A stretch of DNA of 64,000 nt, from NCBI GenBank assembly GCA_017302165.1, contig JAFLCW010000002.1, positions 62,001-126,000 on the forward strand. The letters are read 5' to 3'. The notes below the pieces were generated by a model, which was given only the letters and a program-made list of their open reading frames with translations, made no database searches and was not told the origin of the DNA. Position 1 is the stretch's first letter; every line of letters begins with the position of its first letter. Of the stretch, positions 35,482 to 44,575 are shown in pieces. The stretch is from Alphaproteobacteria bacterium (GTDB taxonomy: Bacteria; Pseudomonadota; Alphaproteobacteria; Micavibrionales; Micavibrionaceae). The position numbers and the translations under genes are program-made.

Positions 35482-36658
35482 GCCGTGGGCGATCACGGAA
35501 ACAGCGCTGCATACAATTTTGGAAATCGCCGCGCGGGAAAACGAAAGTCCACAGGCGGTGGCCGCCAAACTTGGCCGCAATCTACAAAACACCTACAGCG
35601 TGATGGAACGCGACGGTGTGGCGGTCATTCCGGTCACAGGGCCGCTGTTCCGCTATGCCAACCTGTTCACGATGATCAGCGGCGCATCCAGCTATGAGCT
35701 GATCGCCCGCGATTTCACCACTGCGCTGGAAAACCCGCAAATTAAGGGCATCATTCTTGATATCGACTCCCCAGGCGGTGAAGTGAACGGCGTGTCGGAA
35801 TTGTCCAACATGGTCTTTGCCGCGCGGGGCAAAAAGCCGGTGGTGGCATATGCCTCCGGCGATGCCGCATCTGGTGCGTATTGGATCGCTTCCGCCGCAG
35901 ACGAGATCGTGGTGTCCGAAACCTCGGCTCTGGGGTCTATCGGCGTGGTTGGCATGTATCAAGGGAAGTCAGGAAAATCAGCGGAAGCCGTGGAGATCGT
36001 ATCCTCGCAAAGCCCACACAAGCGTCTTGATCCCGCCACGGATGATGGCCGTAGCCGTTTGCAAGTCCGCATCGACAGTATGGCGGACGTCTTTATCGAA
36101 ACCATCGCTCGTAACCGCAATGTGTCCGCCGAAAACGTGCAGAACCATTATGGCGGTGGCGATGTGATGATCGGCGCAAAGGCAGTCAGCGCTGGTTTGG
36201 CCGACAGGATCGGCAGTTTGGAAGGCTTGATCGCCGAACTTTCTTCCCCCCAGAAAAGCCCTCTCACAGAGGGCTTTTTAAATGCCCAAAACCAACCCCC
36301 ATCAACACAGGAGAAAAAGCCGATGGATATCGAAACCTTGAAAAAAGACCACCCCGACCTCGTGGCCACGCTGATGCGCGAGGGCGCATCCGCCGAGAAA
36401 ACGCGGTTGAACGACATTCTTTGCAGCGAAGAGGCCAAAGGCCGCGAAAAGCTCGCAAAGGAAATGGCGTTGAATACCGACATTCACGCCGGAGAAGCCC
36501 GACAGCTTCTGGCCTGCGCCCCTGTCGAAGAATCGAAGACAACAACCTCTTTTGAAAAGATCATGTCTTCCATGCCCAACCCCGCCATCACGCCCGCCAG
36601 CGATGATGCCGTCAACGATGTCGATGCGGTCGCCAGCCGTATTGCCGCTGCCGTTTAA
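35453..36658 (+). CDS. prohead protease fused in frame to scaffold (gpC/Nu3-like)
   Basis: 401 residues. Residues 1-260 are an S49 (SppA-like) serine protease: LDIDSPGGEVNG, then ASGDAASGAYWIAS with the nucleophilic serine, and SALGSIGVVGMY. A linker of Gln/Pro/Ser (about 265-290) leads to a helical scaffold (IETLKKDHPDLVATLMREGA onward). As in lambda, the protease would process the prohead and self-cleave. AGGAGG precedes the start within the portal gene. An internal start and a terminator-like hairpin occur in the linker. Confidence 0.9.
   Translation: MRIWNRIAGEPWAITETALHTILEIAARENESPQAVAAKLGRNLQNTYSVMERDGVAVIPVTGPLFRYANLFTMISGASSYELIARDFTTALENPQIKGIILDIDSPGGEVNGVSELSNMVFAARGKKPVVAYASGDAASGAYWIASAADEIVVSETSALGSIGVVGMYQGKSGKSAEAVEIVSSQSPHKRLDPATDDGRSRLQVRIDSMADVFIETIARNRNVSAENVQNHYGGGDVMIGAKAVSAGLADRIGSLEGLIAELSSPQKSPLTEGFLNAQNQPPSTQEKKPMDIETLKKDHPDLVATLMREGASAEKTRLNDILCSEEAKGREKLAKEMALNTDIHAGEARQLLACAPVEESKTTTSFEKIMSSMPNPAITPASDDAVNDVDAVASRIAAAV
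36254..36279 (+). terminator. terminator-like hairpin inside the protease/scaffold gene
   Basis: AAAAGCCCTCT-CAC-AGAGGGCTTTT plus further Ts: an 11-bp stem with A and T tracts. It is in frame, between the protease and scaffold parts and 44 bases before the internal scaffold start. It would reduce readthrough unless translation or antitermination prevents folding. Confidence 0.5.
36323..36658 (+). CDS. internal scaffold protein (Nu3-like), nested in the protease gene
   Basis: An in-frame ATG at codon 291 has AGGAG (36309-36313) 9 bases upstream, as good as the other starts in this operon. The product would be 111 residues, helical, acidic and without the protease, the same arrangement as lambda Nu3 inside C. 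Scaffold proteins direct capsid assembly and then leave. Prediction from signals and analogy. Confidence 0.5.
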   Translation: MDIETLKKDHPDLVATLMREGASAEKTRLNDILCSEEAKGREKLAKEMALNTDIHAGEARQLLACAPVEESKTTTSFEKIMSSMPNPAITPASDDAVNDVDAVASRIAAAV

Positions 36659-36682
36659 CCCCCGCAACACAAGGAGAAAACC

Positions 36683-37057
36683 ATGACACGAGCTGAAGGT
36701 TTTAAAGATCAGGGCGAATACACCCCTGACAATCTGCTGGCAGGCGAATACCCGCGCGTGGAGCGCGTGGTGACGATTGCCGCAGGCGCCGATCTGGCCA
36801 AAGGCGCAGTCCTTGGCCGCATCACCGCCAATGGCAAATTCAAATTGAGTGCTTCGGCCAGCGCCGATGGCTCTCAAACGCCGGATGCCATTCTGGCTGA
36901 ACGCGCTAACGCCGCCGACAATGATGTACAGGCTGTCGTCTATTTCAGCGGCGAATTCAACGAAAACGCTCTTGTCCTGGGCGCGGGTCACACGCTCGAC
37001 AGCGTGCGCATCGCGCTGCGGGCCAAGAACGTCTATCTGCGCCGCAACCAGAAATAA
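36683..37057 (+). CDS. head decoration protein gpD
   Basis: 124 residues; lambda gpD is 110. NLLAGEYPRVERVVTIAAGADLAKGAVLGRIT and VYFSGEFNENAL match the family. Trimers bind the expanded capsid surface and stabilise it. AAGGAG precedes the ATG. It lies directly before the major capsid gene. Confidence 0.88.
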   Translation: MTRAEGFKDQGEYTPDNLLAGEYPRVERVVTIAAGADLAKGAVLGRITANGKFKLSASASADGSQTPDAILAERANAADNDVQAVVYFSGEFNENALVLGAGHTLDSVRIALRAKNVYLRRNQK

Positions 37058-37084
37058 CCCGATCTTTCAAAAAGGAGAAAGCCC

Positions 37085-38125
37085 ATGTCTATCGACATTT
37101 TCAATACCCACGTCCTGACCAAGGTCGTGGAAAAGCTGGAGCGTCCCAGCTCCTTCCTGCTCGACGTATTCTTTGGTCAGGAACAAACCGAGGATTCCGA
37201 AGAAATCCACTTCGACATCGACAAGTCCAAGCCGAAGCTGACACCGTTCGTTTCGCCGCTGGTAGCTGGTAAGGTCGTGGATGACGAAGGTTTCACCACC
37301 AAGAGCTTCAAACCCGCCTATGCCAAGGACAAGCGTCGCTTTGATCCCAATCGCCCGTTCAAGCGTTCGATTGGCGAGAAGATCGGCGGCACGCTGACCC
37401 CGCAGCAACGCCTGGAAGCCAATATCAACCGCACCCTGTCCAAGCAGCTGGAAAACTTGACGCGCCGCGAGGAAGTCATGGCTTCCGAAGCTCTGCGCAC
37501 GGGGCGCATCACGGTTACGGGCGATGAATATCCGACCGTGGTTGTAGATTTCCAGCGTGATCCGTCTTTGACGGTGGGGCTGGCAGGCGGCAGTCGCTGG
37601 GGTGAAGCTGGCGTGAATGCGCTGGACAACCTCGAAGATTGGGTTGCCCGCATTCAGGAAAAATCCGGCGCGGTAGGTCGCACCGTGATTATGGATGCGC
37701 TGGCATGGCGTGTGTTCAAAACCGATCCCAAGGTGGAAAAGCTGCTGGATATTCGCCGCCTGCGCGATGCGGCAGATCTGGCGCTGGGGCCGATTGCTTT
37801 TGGTCAGGGCAATGATCTGGCACGCTATGTCGGCACAATCGGTGATCTGGATTTCTGGGTCTATAACGACCGCTACGTTGACGATAACGATGCTGTCCAG
37901 AAACTCCTGCCCGATTACACCGTCCTGATCGGCAGCCCGACCCAATTGGAAGGCACGCGCTGCTATGGCGCGATCCAGGACGAAAAAGCCGGATATCGTG
38001 CGCAGCGCTTCTTCTCGAAGTCGTGGCTGGAGGAAGACCCTGCCGTGCGCTGGTTGCTGCTGCAATCTGCACCGCTGATCGTGCCTTACCGCCCGAACGC
38101 TTCGTTCTGTGCAACGGTACGCTAA
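37085..38125 (+). CDS. major capsid protein gpE
   Basis: 346 residues of the lambda gpE family (HK97 fold). FNTHVLTKVVEKLERPSSFLLD, IHFDIDKSKPKLTPFVSPLVAG, a central domain with LTRREEVMASEALRTG and ARYVGTIGDLDFWVYND are typical. It forms the capsid shell. AAAGGAG precedes the ATG. A 372-codon open frame on the opposite strand is a shadow of its codon use. Confidence 0.92.
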   Translation: MSIDIFNTHVLTKVVEKLERPSSFLLDVFFGQEQTEDSEEIHFDIDKSKPKLTPFVSPLVAGKVVDDEGFTTKSFKPAYAKDKRRFDPNRPFKRSIGEKIGGTLTPQQRLEANINRTLSKQLENLTRREEVMASEALRTGRITVTGDEYPTVVVDFQRDPSLTVGLAGGSRWGEAGVNALDNLEDWVARIQEKSGAVGRTVIMDALAWRVFKTDPKVEKLLDIRRLRDAADLALGPIAFGQGNDLARYVGTIGDLDFWVYNDRYVDDNDAVQKLLPDYTVLIGSPTQLEGTRCYGAIQDEKAGYRAQRFFSKSWLEEDPAVRWLLLQSAPLIVPYRPNASFCATVR

Positions 38126-38137
38126 GGAGGGATGGCC

Positions 38138-38503
38138 ATGAAAATCAAAGCGATTATCACTCTGCACGTCAACGGCAAAGACCATGCGCCTGGCGCGGTG
38201 TTGGATATTGCGGATGATGAGGCCGAACGCCTCATCGCACGCGGTTTCGCAACGTCAGGACAGGAAAAGGCTGCGTCTGCATCCACTCCGGCAAAAACCG
38301 CCACCCCGCCTGCGGGCGGCAAACCCGCCCCGACGATTGAAGATATTGTCGAGGCGATTTCTGGCCTTGATCCTGCCAAGGATTACGGCAAGAACGGCAA
38401 GCCGAATGTGGAAGCCATAGAAGCCTTGCTGGGCGCGGATATCACCGCGCAGCAGCGTGACCAGGCATGGGAAATCTTCCAGAAAGATGGTAAGGAAGAA
38501 TGA
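38138..38503 (+). CDS. small head-associated protein (lambda FI position)
   Basis: 121 residues. The N-terminal 40 (IKAIITLHVNGKDHAPGAVLDIADDEAERLIARGFA) are a small beta-domain seen in many phage head operons. An Ala/Pro linker and a C-terminal helical domain (IEDIVEAISGLDPAKDYGKNGKPNVEAIEALLG) follow. AGGAGG fixes the start at 38138 rather than 38132. It lies where lambda has FI, an aid to DNA packaging. Exact function unknown. Confidence 0.68.
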   Translation: MKIKAIITLHVNGKDHAPGAVLDIADDEAERLIARGFATSGQEKAASASTPAKTATPPAGGKPAPTIEDIVEAISGLDPAKDYGKNGKPNVEAIEALLGADITAQQRDQAWEIFQKDGKEE

Positions 38504-38814
38504 GCTTCCAAGCCTCAGCTTCCAAAGCGGTAGATGCGCTGTTCGCCAAGTTCGGGCGGGCGGCGCATCTCGTCTTTCGGGATAATACCGAGGCCGATGC
38601 AACGGTCATTCACCGTTTTCCCGACCGGATTGTCGATGTGATGGATACGCGCGTGCATACGGGGACAGACCTGTTTGAATTGCGCTTGTCGGAAGTCGAT
38701 CCTGCCAAGGCGGTCTATCAAATCATCATCGATGGCAAAACCTATGTGGCGCAGGGCGAACCTGTGCGTGATCAACATGGGCTTGTGCTGAGGATCGAAG
38801 CCTATGCGTCTTAG
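38500..38814 (+). CDS. head-tail joining protein (FII-like)
   Basis: 104 residues. HRFPDRIVDVMDTRVHTGTDLFELR and IIDGKTYVAQGEPVRDQHGLVL match the beta-barrel head-tail connector family containing lambda FII. Its ATG overlaps the previous stop and its end overlaps the next gene, so the three are coupled. It would bind under gpW and receive the tail. Confidence 0.72.
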   Translation: MSFQASASKAVDALFAKFGRAAHLVFRDNTEADATVIHRFPDRIVDVMDTRVHTGTDLFELRLSEVDPAKAVYQIIIDGKTYVAQGEPVRDQHGLVLRIEAYAS

Positions 38815-39457
38815 TGCTGCCTTTGAAGGAAAGCTGCAGGAATACATGAAGGCGGAATTTGCCACTGCCGAACGCGCCGTCACGCTGGGCGTGCGGGAGG
38901 CAACGGATGGTTTGAAATTGTCCATGCGCCGTCAGGTCACAAGCGCAGGCCTTGGCCAGCGCATGGCCAATACCTGGCGCGGTGATCTCTATCCACGCGG
39001 CCAGAATTCTATCCGCGCGGCAGGCATGGTCTATACCAAGGCCAGTCGCATCATGGAGGGCTTTGAAAGCGCGGCGGTCATTCGTTCAAAAGACGGATGG
39101 TGGCTGGCGATCCCGACACCGAATGCGCCGAAGCGTGGCGTGGGTGGTAAACGGATCAATCCATCGAACTTTCCCGAACACTCTTTGGGAAGGCTGCGGT
39201 TCGTTTATCGCAGCGGCAAGCCGTCCTTGCTGGTGGTTGATAATGCCCGCGCGTCCTACAGCCGGAAAACTGGCCAGCTACGCGGTTTCCGCAAAGCAAG
39301 CGACCGTGCGGTCAGCAAAGGGCAAGGCCTCACCACCGTGGTGATGTTCTGGCTCGTGCCGCAAGTACAAATGAAAAGGCTCATCACGTTCGATGCGGAG
39401 GCGCGGCGCTGGTTCGACCGCCTGCCGCAGTTGATTTTGAAAAACTGGCCGGATTGA
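38804..39457 (+). CDS. DUF6441-like phage tail-completion protein
   Basis: 217 residues. ATDGLKLSMRRQVTSAGLGQRMANTWRGDLYP, KDGWWLAIPTPNAP and SLLVVDNARASY fit DUF6441, a family always found between connector and tail genes in alphaproteobacterial phages. By position it replaces lambda gpZ. It starts inside the FII-like gene. Confidence 0.68.
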   Translation: MRLSAAFEGKLQEYMKAEFATAERAVTLGVREATDGLKLSMRRQVTSAGLGQRMANTWRGDLYPRGQNSIRAAGMVYTKASRIMEGFESAAVIRSKDGWWLAIPTPNAPKRGVGGKRINPSNFPEHSLGRLRFVYRSGKPSLLVVDNARASYSRKTGQLRGFRKASDRAVSKGQGLTTVVMFWLVPQVQMKRLITFDAEARRWFDRLPQLILKNWPD

Positions 39458-39464
39458 GGACATC

Positions 39465-39899
39465 ATGACATCGAAACGAGAACAGGCCCTTGCGGGTCTT
39501 TTTTTATGCTTGAAAGACAACGTCACGGGGCTTTCCGTCCTACGAAATGAGCCGTTGCCGACCAAGGTTCCTGCTGAAGGGCTGTTGATCTTGCGCGACG
39601 GTGATCCAGGGGAGCCGGAAGTAACCTTGTCACCTACGCGCTACCATTACCAGCACCGCGCCGAGATCGAGGCGCTGGTGCAGAACGGTGACCAGGCACA
39701 GCGCGATGCGGCGCTGGATGCTCTGCTGGAAACGGTGGCGCAGGCGCTGGATGACCAGACCAGCCTCGGCGGTCTTGTCGATTATCTGCATATCGAAACG
39801 CCGGATTTTCTGTCCGAAACCGTCGAGGGTGCGCCGACCATCAAAGCGGCGGTCGTCCCCGTCATCCTTGAATACTCAACCTCTAACCCGCTCAACTAA
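39465..39899 (+). CDS. tail terminator-like protein (gpU position)
   Basis: 144 residues. VLRNEPLPTKVPAEGLLILRDGDPGEPEVTLSP and YHYQHRAEIEALVQ are conserved in minor tail proteins of this phage group; the fold is expected to be gpU-like, capping the tail tube. A strong terminator-like hairpin lies in codons 7-14. Start chosen because the family begins with this SKREQAL segment. Confidence 0.7.
   Translation: MTSKREQALAGLFLCLKDNVTGLSVLRNEPLPTKVPAEGLLILRDGDPGEPEVTLSPTRYHYQHRAEIEALVQNGDQAQRDAALDALLETVAQALDDQTSLGGLVDYLHIETPDFLSETVEGAPTIKAAVVPVILEYSTSNPLN
39484..39505 (+). terminator. terminator-like hairpin near the start of the tail terminator gene
   Basis: AGGCCC-TTGC-GGGTCT followed by seven Ts, beginning 19 bases after the ATG and in frame with it. 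Confidence 0.4.
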
Positions 39900-39911
39900 A
39901 GGAGAAATACC

Positions 39912-40853
39912 ATGTCTCGTGCATATGGGTGGAACGCCCGCCTGATCATCGGTTTTGAAACCGTCTATGGAACAGCCCCCGCTTCGGGGGCTTTTCATTT
40001 AGTACCCTTCGTGTCCAGCGATCTGGACTCGGCACAGGGACTGATTGAATCGAACGTCCTCGGCCTTGGCCGTGATCCGACCCAGCCTTATCAGGATGTG
40101 ATTAACGTGGATGGCGATATCGTCATTCCCGTTGATCTGCGCAATATCGGACATTGGCTTAAAGCCGTGTTCGGTGCGCCGACAACTACAGGCGCTGGGC
40201 CGTACACCCACGAATTCAAATCGGGTGGCGTGACGCTGCCGAGCCTAGCCGTTGAAGTCGGTATGCCGGAAATCCCTGATTTTCCGCTGTTCACTGGCGT
40301 GCGTGCCAATTCGATGGCCTTCAACTTCCAGCGTAGCGGCGAGGCACAGGTGACCATCAACCTGATCGGCCAGGGCGAAACCCCGCAAGTCGCCACGCGC
40401 GATGCCAGCCCTGATCTTGCGGAATTCACGCGTTTCTCGCAATTCCAGGGATCGGTCAAGCAGGGTGGCAACCCGCTGGGCAACGTGACTTCGGCCAGCG
40501 TGACCTACAACAACAACCTGGAGCGGATCGAAACCATCCGTGATGACGGCAAGATCGACGGTGTCGACCCTGGCGTGGCCGCGCTCACGGGCAATATCGC
40601 CGTGCGCTACGCCGATAACACGCTGATGAATACGGCACGGTCGGGCGTGCCGATTGATTTGGAGCTGGCCTACAAGATCGATGCCGACCGCCAGCTCATC
40701 ATCGAATGCCATGAGGTGTATCTGCCGAAGCCGAAACGCTCCATTAGCGGGCCGAACGGCATCGAAGCCACCTATGACTTCCAAGGCGCAAAAGATGCCG
40801 TCCTCGGAAACATGGTCACCATCACCCTTATCAACGATGTGGAGGCTTACTAA
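39912..40853 (+). CDS. major tail tube protein
   Basis: 313 residues. [53 protein letters not shown] and [33 protein letters not shown] mark the phage tail tube family of siphoviruses. Rings of it build the tail tube. AAAGGAG precedes the ATG. Codons 21-28 hold a second strong terminator-like hairpin. The stop overlaps the next start (TAATG). Confidence 0.87.
   Translation: MSRAYGWNARLIIGFETVYGTAPASGAFHLVPFVSSDLDSAQGLIESNVLGLGRDPTQPYQDVINVDGDIVIPVDLRNIGHWLKAVFGAPTTTGAGPYTHEFKSGGVTLPSLAVEVGMPEIPDFPLFTGVRANSMAFNFQRSGEAQVTINLIGQGETPQVATRDASPDLAEFTRFSQFQGSVKQGGNPLGNVTSASVTYNNNLERIETIRDDGKIDGVDPGVAALTGNIAVRYADNTLMNTARSGVPIDLELAYKIDADRQLIIECHEVYLPKPKRSISGPNGIEATYDFQGAKDAVLGNMVTITLINDVEAY
39974..39995 (+). 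terminator. terminator-like hairpin inside the tail tube gene
   Basis: AGCCCCCG-CTT-CGGGGGCT followed by Ts: a perfect 8-bp GC stem beginning 62 bases after the ATG. Confidence 0.45.
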
Positions 40854-41383
40854 TGCTCAAGCTCAATATTCAAACCGAGCCGTATTGGCTTGAACTCGGC
40901 CTTGGCGTGCGCGTGAAGGTGCGCCCATGCACAAGCCCGATCTTTTACGCCGCGCGGGCGTTCATGAACAAGCGCCTGACCGAGATCGGCGAGGAATACC
41001 GCAAACGCAAGGAAATCGGCGCATCGTTGGATGATCTGCCACAGGTCGACAATGCCGAAATCCGCGAGGCGCTGGCCGAGGAATATCTGGCGCGTGGCCT
41101 CGCGCGGGCAGCGATTGTCGATTGGGAAGGTATTTTGGAAGCTGATGGCGATGCCACAGCGCCCGTAACGCCTGAAAAAATTGATGAGCTGATGACTGGT
41201 TTCTGGTCAGTCGCCGCCAGCTTTTCCCAGCAATACACAGGCGTGCGGGAGCTGATCGATGCCGAAAAAAAAGACTTGAGCGCCGTGCAGAATGGCACTT
41301 CGGGGACGGCGCGGAATACTGCAAAGCCTGCCCCGAAGAATGCGCAGACTGCCCGTACCAGAAAAACAACTGCCAAAGCCTAG
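40853..41383 (+). CDS. tail assembly chaperone, unshifted product (gpG-like)
   Basis: 176 residues. Residues 1-140 are a helical tail chaperone domain. After the slippery run at codons 138-140 the zero frame continues as a low-complexity Thr/Ala/Lys tail ([17 protein letters not shown]), which looks like non-selected sequence. Like lambda gpG it lies between the tube and tape-measure genes and would hold the tape measure during tail polymerisation. Confidence 0.8.
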   Translation: MLKLNIQTEPYWLELGLGVRVKVRPCTSPIFYAARAFMNKRLTEIGEEYRKRKEIGASLDDLPQVDNAEIREALAEEYLARGLARAAIVDWEGILEADGDATAPVTPEKIDELMTGFWSVAASFSQQYTGVRELIDAEKKDLSAVQNGTSGTARNTAKPAPKNAQTARTRKTTAKA

Positions 41384-41562
41384 AGGGCTGGCAGGCCTGG
41401 AATGTTGCTGTTCAGGTCAGCCCGCAAATCCGCGACCGCTTTCCTCTGCAGGAAGCCTTCATCTTGTCTGACGCGCTGGGTTACGCCCGCGAGGCCATGG
41501 CCGAGCTGTTACCCGCCGTCAGCGCAGGCCTGACCAAAGCCCAAATCAACAACAAGGACTGA
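40853..41562 (+). CDS. tail assembly chaperone, -1 frameshift fusion (gpGT-like)
   Basis: GAA AAA AAA GAC (41264-41275) offers the slippery heptamer A-AAA-AAA at 41266-41272. A -1 slip re-reads base 41272 and opens a 96-residue extension without stops to the TGA at 41560-41562, just before the tape measure. The fusion is about 236 residues. The extension carries a cysteine cluster ([13 protein letters not shown] and KNNC) suggesting a zinc knuckle, then a helical domain ([19 protein letters not shown]). This is the lambda G/GT design, with the T-frame lacking its own start. Confidence 0.78.
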
Positions 41563-41569
41563 TCTGCCG

Positions 41570-44500
41570 ATGCGTGCAGCACAGAAAAACATGAGCATCC
41601 GCCTCGCGGTGGTTGACGGCAAACGGGTTGAAGAAACCTTTGAGCGCGTCGGTCGCACAGGCGAACAGGCTATGGGTCGTATCAGCCGTTCCACCGCACC
41701 CGCCAATGCGGGGCTGAAGGCTGTCGACACCACGGCGCGTGCGCTCAATTCCGTGTTTCGGCAGGCGGCGGGTCTTGTGGCCGCTTACGCAGGGCTGTCG
41801 GGCATTATTGGCGGTATTCGTTCCGTCAATGAAACGGGGATGGCGTTTCAGGGCTTGGATACGGCGCTGGCCGCCGTGACAGGCAGCAGCCAGGGCGCGG
41901 CGGCGGAAATGGCGTTCCTGCGGGCGGAATCTGAACGCCTCGGTCTTAATCTGCTGGAAACCTCGCAATCCTATCTACAGATTGCTGCGGCGGCCAAAGG
42001 CACAACGCTGGCGGGGCAAGGCACGCGCGATATTTTCACGGCGGTGGCGGAAGCCTCCACCGTGCTGCAATTGTCAGTCGACCAGACCAATGGCGCATTA
42101 CGTGCTATTGGCCAGATCATGTCCAAGGGCAAGGTGCAGACCGAAGAATTGCGCGGGCAATTGGGTGAACGTCTGTATGGCGCGTTCCAGCTTGCCGCAC
42201 GCGGTATGGGCATCACGACCGCCGAGCTCGACAAGATGCTGGAACAAGGTCAGGTCGTGGCCGATGAATTCCTGCCGCGCTTTGCCGCTGAAATCCGCCG
42301 CACATTCTCGGACGGCGTACCGGAAGCCTCGCAAAACGCCCGCGCGGAACTGAACCGTTTCAATAACTCCGTTCTAGAAATCGAGCGCACGATTGCTGCC
42401 AGCGGCTTCCTTGACGGTTTGAGCCAAGGCTATCGCACGCTGGCTGATACCTTGTCCGGTCCCGCCGTGCAGGATGCTGCCCAATCCTTGGGCGAAACGC
42501 TGGGGTCGATGATCGTCACCGCTGCCGAGGCGCTGTCCTTCCTGATAGAAAACGCTGATCTGGCCGTGACAGCCATTGGCGGGCTGGTGATTGCCCGTAC
42601 TGTCGCGGGCGCGGTGGCTCTGCTGAATGCCGCCATCCTCAGCAATGCGGGCATGGTGGTGGGTTTGCGTCTGGCCGCCAGCTTGTCCACGGCCTTTGCC
42701 TTGCGCCTTGTGGCGATGGAAGCGGCCACGAAACTGGCCACGGTGGCCATGATCGGATTTCGCGCGGCGCTGGCGTTGGTCGGCGGCCCTGTGGGTTTGG
42801 CCATTCTGGCAGGCATTGCGCTGGTGAAATTGGCATCCGGTCACGATGCCGCTGCCAAGGCGGCGCGTGATCATGCGCAGGAATTGAAAGAGGTCAAAGA
42901 AGAGCTAGGACTGACGACCAAGGCAGCGGAAGACAGCAACGCGGCATTGTCGCAGACGGAATCCATTTACCGTTTCACCAAGCAGCTGGAAACGGCCAAA
43001 GATAACATTGCCGATCTGCAAAAAGAGCTGCGTATCGGTGCGATTGGCGGGTTCTGGGATCAGTTTTCCCGTTTTGGCACGCCGCTGCAGGATGAGCTGT
43101 ATCGGACGCGCCAAGCCTTCAATCAGGGCAAATTGTCGGCGCAGGAATATTCCGAAGCCCTGTTCAAACTGGCCACGAAATATCCTGACTTCGGCGAACA
43201 GGCTGAGGATGTGCAGCAACAGGTGCTTGCCTTGTTGGCCGCCGAGCGTGCCGCCAAGAAAGCCGCTGCCGCGCTGGATGAATTGCGCAATCCAAAACCG
43301 CAACAGCCGCAGGATAATCCTGCCGAGGCCGAGGCTCCGAAACCATATGTACGCGGGTTTACCGAAGACGATAAAAAGCGCGTACAGGAACGCATCACCG
43401 AGTTACAGGCGGAAGAACAGGCATTGCGCCGTTTGACAGCGGCCCGCGTGGAAGGTGAAGAATCCGTGCGCCGCGCCATGATTACCAATGAGCAAGAACA
43501 GACCTTGCGCCGTGCTGGCATTGATATTACGGCAGCCAAGGGAACGGCAGAAGGCGATTATGCCGAGCATATTAAAGCGCTAGTGTCAGAAATTTATACG
43601 CTGCAAGAAACGGAAAAACGCCGTCAAGACAGCCAACGTGAAGGTCAAAAAATAGATCGTGAGCGTGAGAAAATCATTGATGATGTGCGAAAGCGTTATG
43701 AAGACCTGAATAAAACACTGGAAGATTCTATTGCCCGTGCCGAAACATGGCGCAACGAAGCGATGCGCGGCCTGAATGAAACGGCTGCTGGATATGAGGA
43801 ATTCAGCAAGCAAGTAGAGGCTGTCTATCAGGACATGTTACGCGAAGCGCGTGAAGAGGATTTGCGTAGCTCTAAGCGCTGGGAAGACGGTATCAAGCGC
43901 GGGTTGAAATCCGTGACGGACGATGCCCAAGATATGGCCAGCAAAGCCGAACGTGGCGTGACGTCGATGTTCAAAAGCATGGAAGATACGTTGGTCAATT
44001 TTGTGCAGACAGGCAAGTTGAACTTCGGTGATTTTGCGAATTCGATTATCTCCGATCTGATCCGCATGCAAATCCAGTCTTCGATTACCACGCCGCTGGC
44101 TGGGGCGCTGAATACTTTTATTGGCGGCCTGTTCGGTAGTGGCAGCGGTGCAGCGGCAACGCCCACAGCACATACGGGCGGCGTGATCGGCCATGACAGT
44201 CTTGGCTCAAAATCGGTGCATCCATCCGTATTCCACGGTGCGCCGCGCTTTCACACGGGTGGCGTTTTCGGGGATGAAGTGCCGATTATCGCCAAAAAGG
44301 GCGAAGCTGTTTTTACGCCAGGGCAAATGCGCCTGCTGGGTGGTTCGTTGCAAAACAAACCGAACGTCAATGTATCGGTAAAGGTGGAAAACAAAGTCGC
44401 GGGCGCGGAAGCCTCCGCGACCGTGCGCCGCGACAACTCTGGAAACCTTGATCTCAGTATTGTGATCGAGGAAGTCGAAACAAAAATGGCGAGGAATATC

Positions 44501-44575
44501 GGACGCGGCGAAGGTCTGGCTGGAACGCTGGAGCGTCGCTACGGTCTTAACCCTGCAGCAGGGAGCTATCGATAA
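41570..44575 (+). CDS. tape measure protein
   Basis: 1001 residues. The N-terminal tape-measure domain (about 60-260) includes FLRAESERLGLNLLETSQSY and LRGQLGERLYGAFQ. Hydrophobic stretches at about 330-420 are typical membrane-penetrating parts. Long coiled coils cover about 440-800, and the lambda gpH-like C-terminus has FGDFANSIISDLIRMQIQSS. Its length sets tail length, and it may enter the host envelope with the DNA. The start at 41570 follows the chaperone frameshift stop by 7 bases. Confidence 0.9.
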   Translation: MRAAQKNMSIRLAVVDGKRVEETFERVGRTGEQAMGRISRSTAPANAGLKAVDTTARALNSVFRQAAGLVAAYAGLSGIIGGIRSVNETGMAFQGLDTALAAVTGSSQGAAAEMAFLRAESERLGLNLLETSQSYLQIAAAAKGTTLAGQGTRDIFTAVAEASTVLQLSVDQTNGALRAIGQIMSKGKVQTEELRGQLGERLYGAFQLAARGMGITTAELDKMLEQGQVVADEFLPRFAAEIRRTFSDGVPEASQNARAELNRFNNSVLEIERTIAASGFLDGLSQGYRTLADTLSGPAVQDAAQSLGETLGSMIVTAAEALSFLIENADLAVTAIGGLVIARTVAGAVALLNAAILSNAGMVVGLRLAASLSTAFALRLVAMEAATKLATVAMIGFRAALALVGGPVGLAILAGIALVKLASGHDAAAKAARDHAQELKEVKEELGLTTKAAEDSNAALSQTESIYRFTKQLETAKDNIADLQKELRIGAIGGFWDQFSRFGTPLQDELYRTRQAFNQGKLSAQEYSEALFKLATKYPDFGEQAEDVQQQVLALLAAERAAKKAAAALDELRNPKPQQPQDNPAEAEAPKPYVRGFTEDDKKRVQERITELQAEEQALRRLTAARVEGEESVRRAMITNEQEQTLRRAGIDITAAKGTAEGDYAEHIKALVSEIYTLQETEKRRQDSQREGQKIDREREKIIDDVRKRYEDLNKTLEDSIARAETWRNEAMRGLNETAAGYEEFSKQVEAVYQDMLREAREEDLRSSKRWEDGIKRGLKSVTDDAQDMASKAERGVTSMFKSMEDTLVNFVQTGKLNFGDFANSIISDLIRMQIQSSITTPLAGALNTFIGGLFGSGSGAAATPTAHTGGVIGHDSLGSKSVHPSVFHGAPRFHTGGVFGDEVPIIAKKGEAVFTPGQMRLLGGSLQNKPNVNVSVKVENKVAGAEASATVRRDNSGNLDLSIVIEEVETKMARNIGRGEGLAGTLERRYGLNPAAGSYR

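Noticed and set aside
37067-38185. 372-codon open frame antisense to the major capsid gene
   Set aside because: Shadow of the capsid codon pattern; no ribosome site and no domain.
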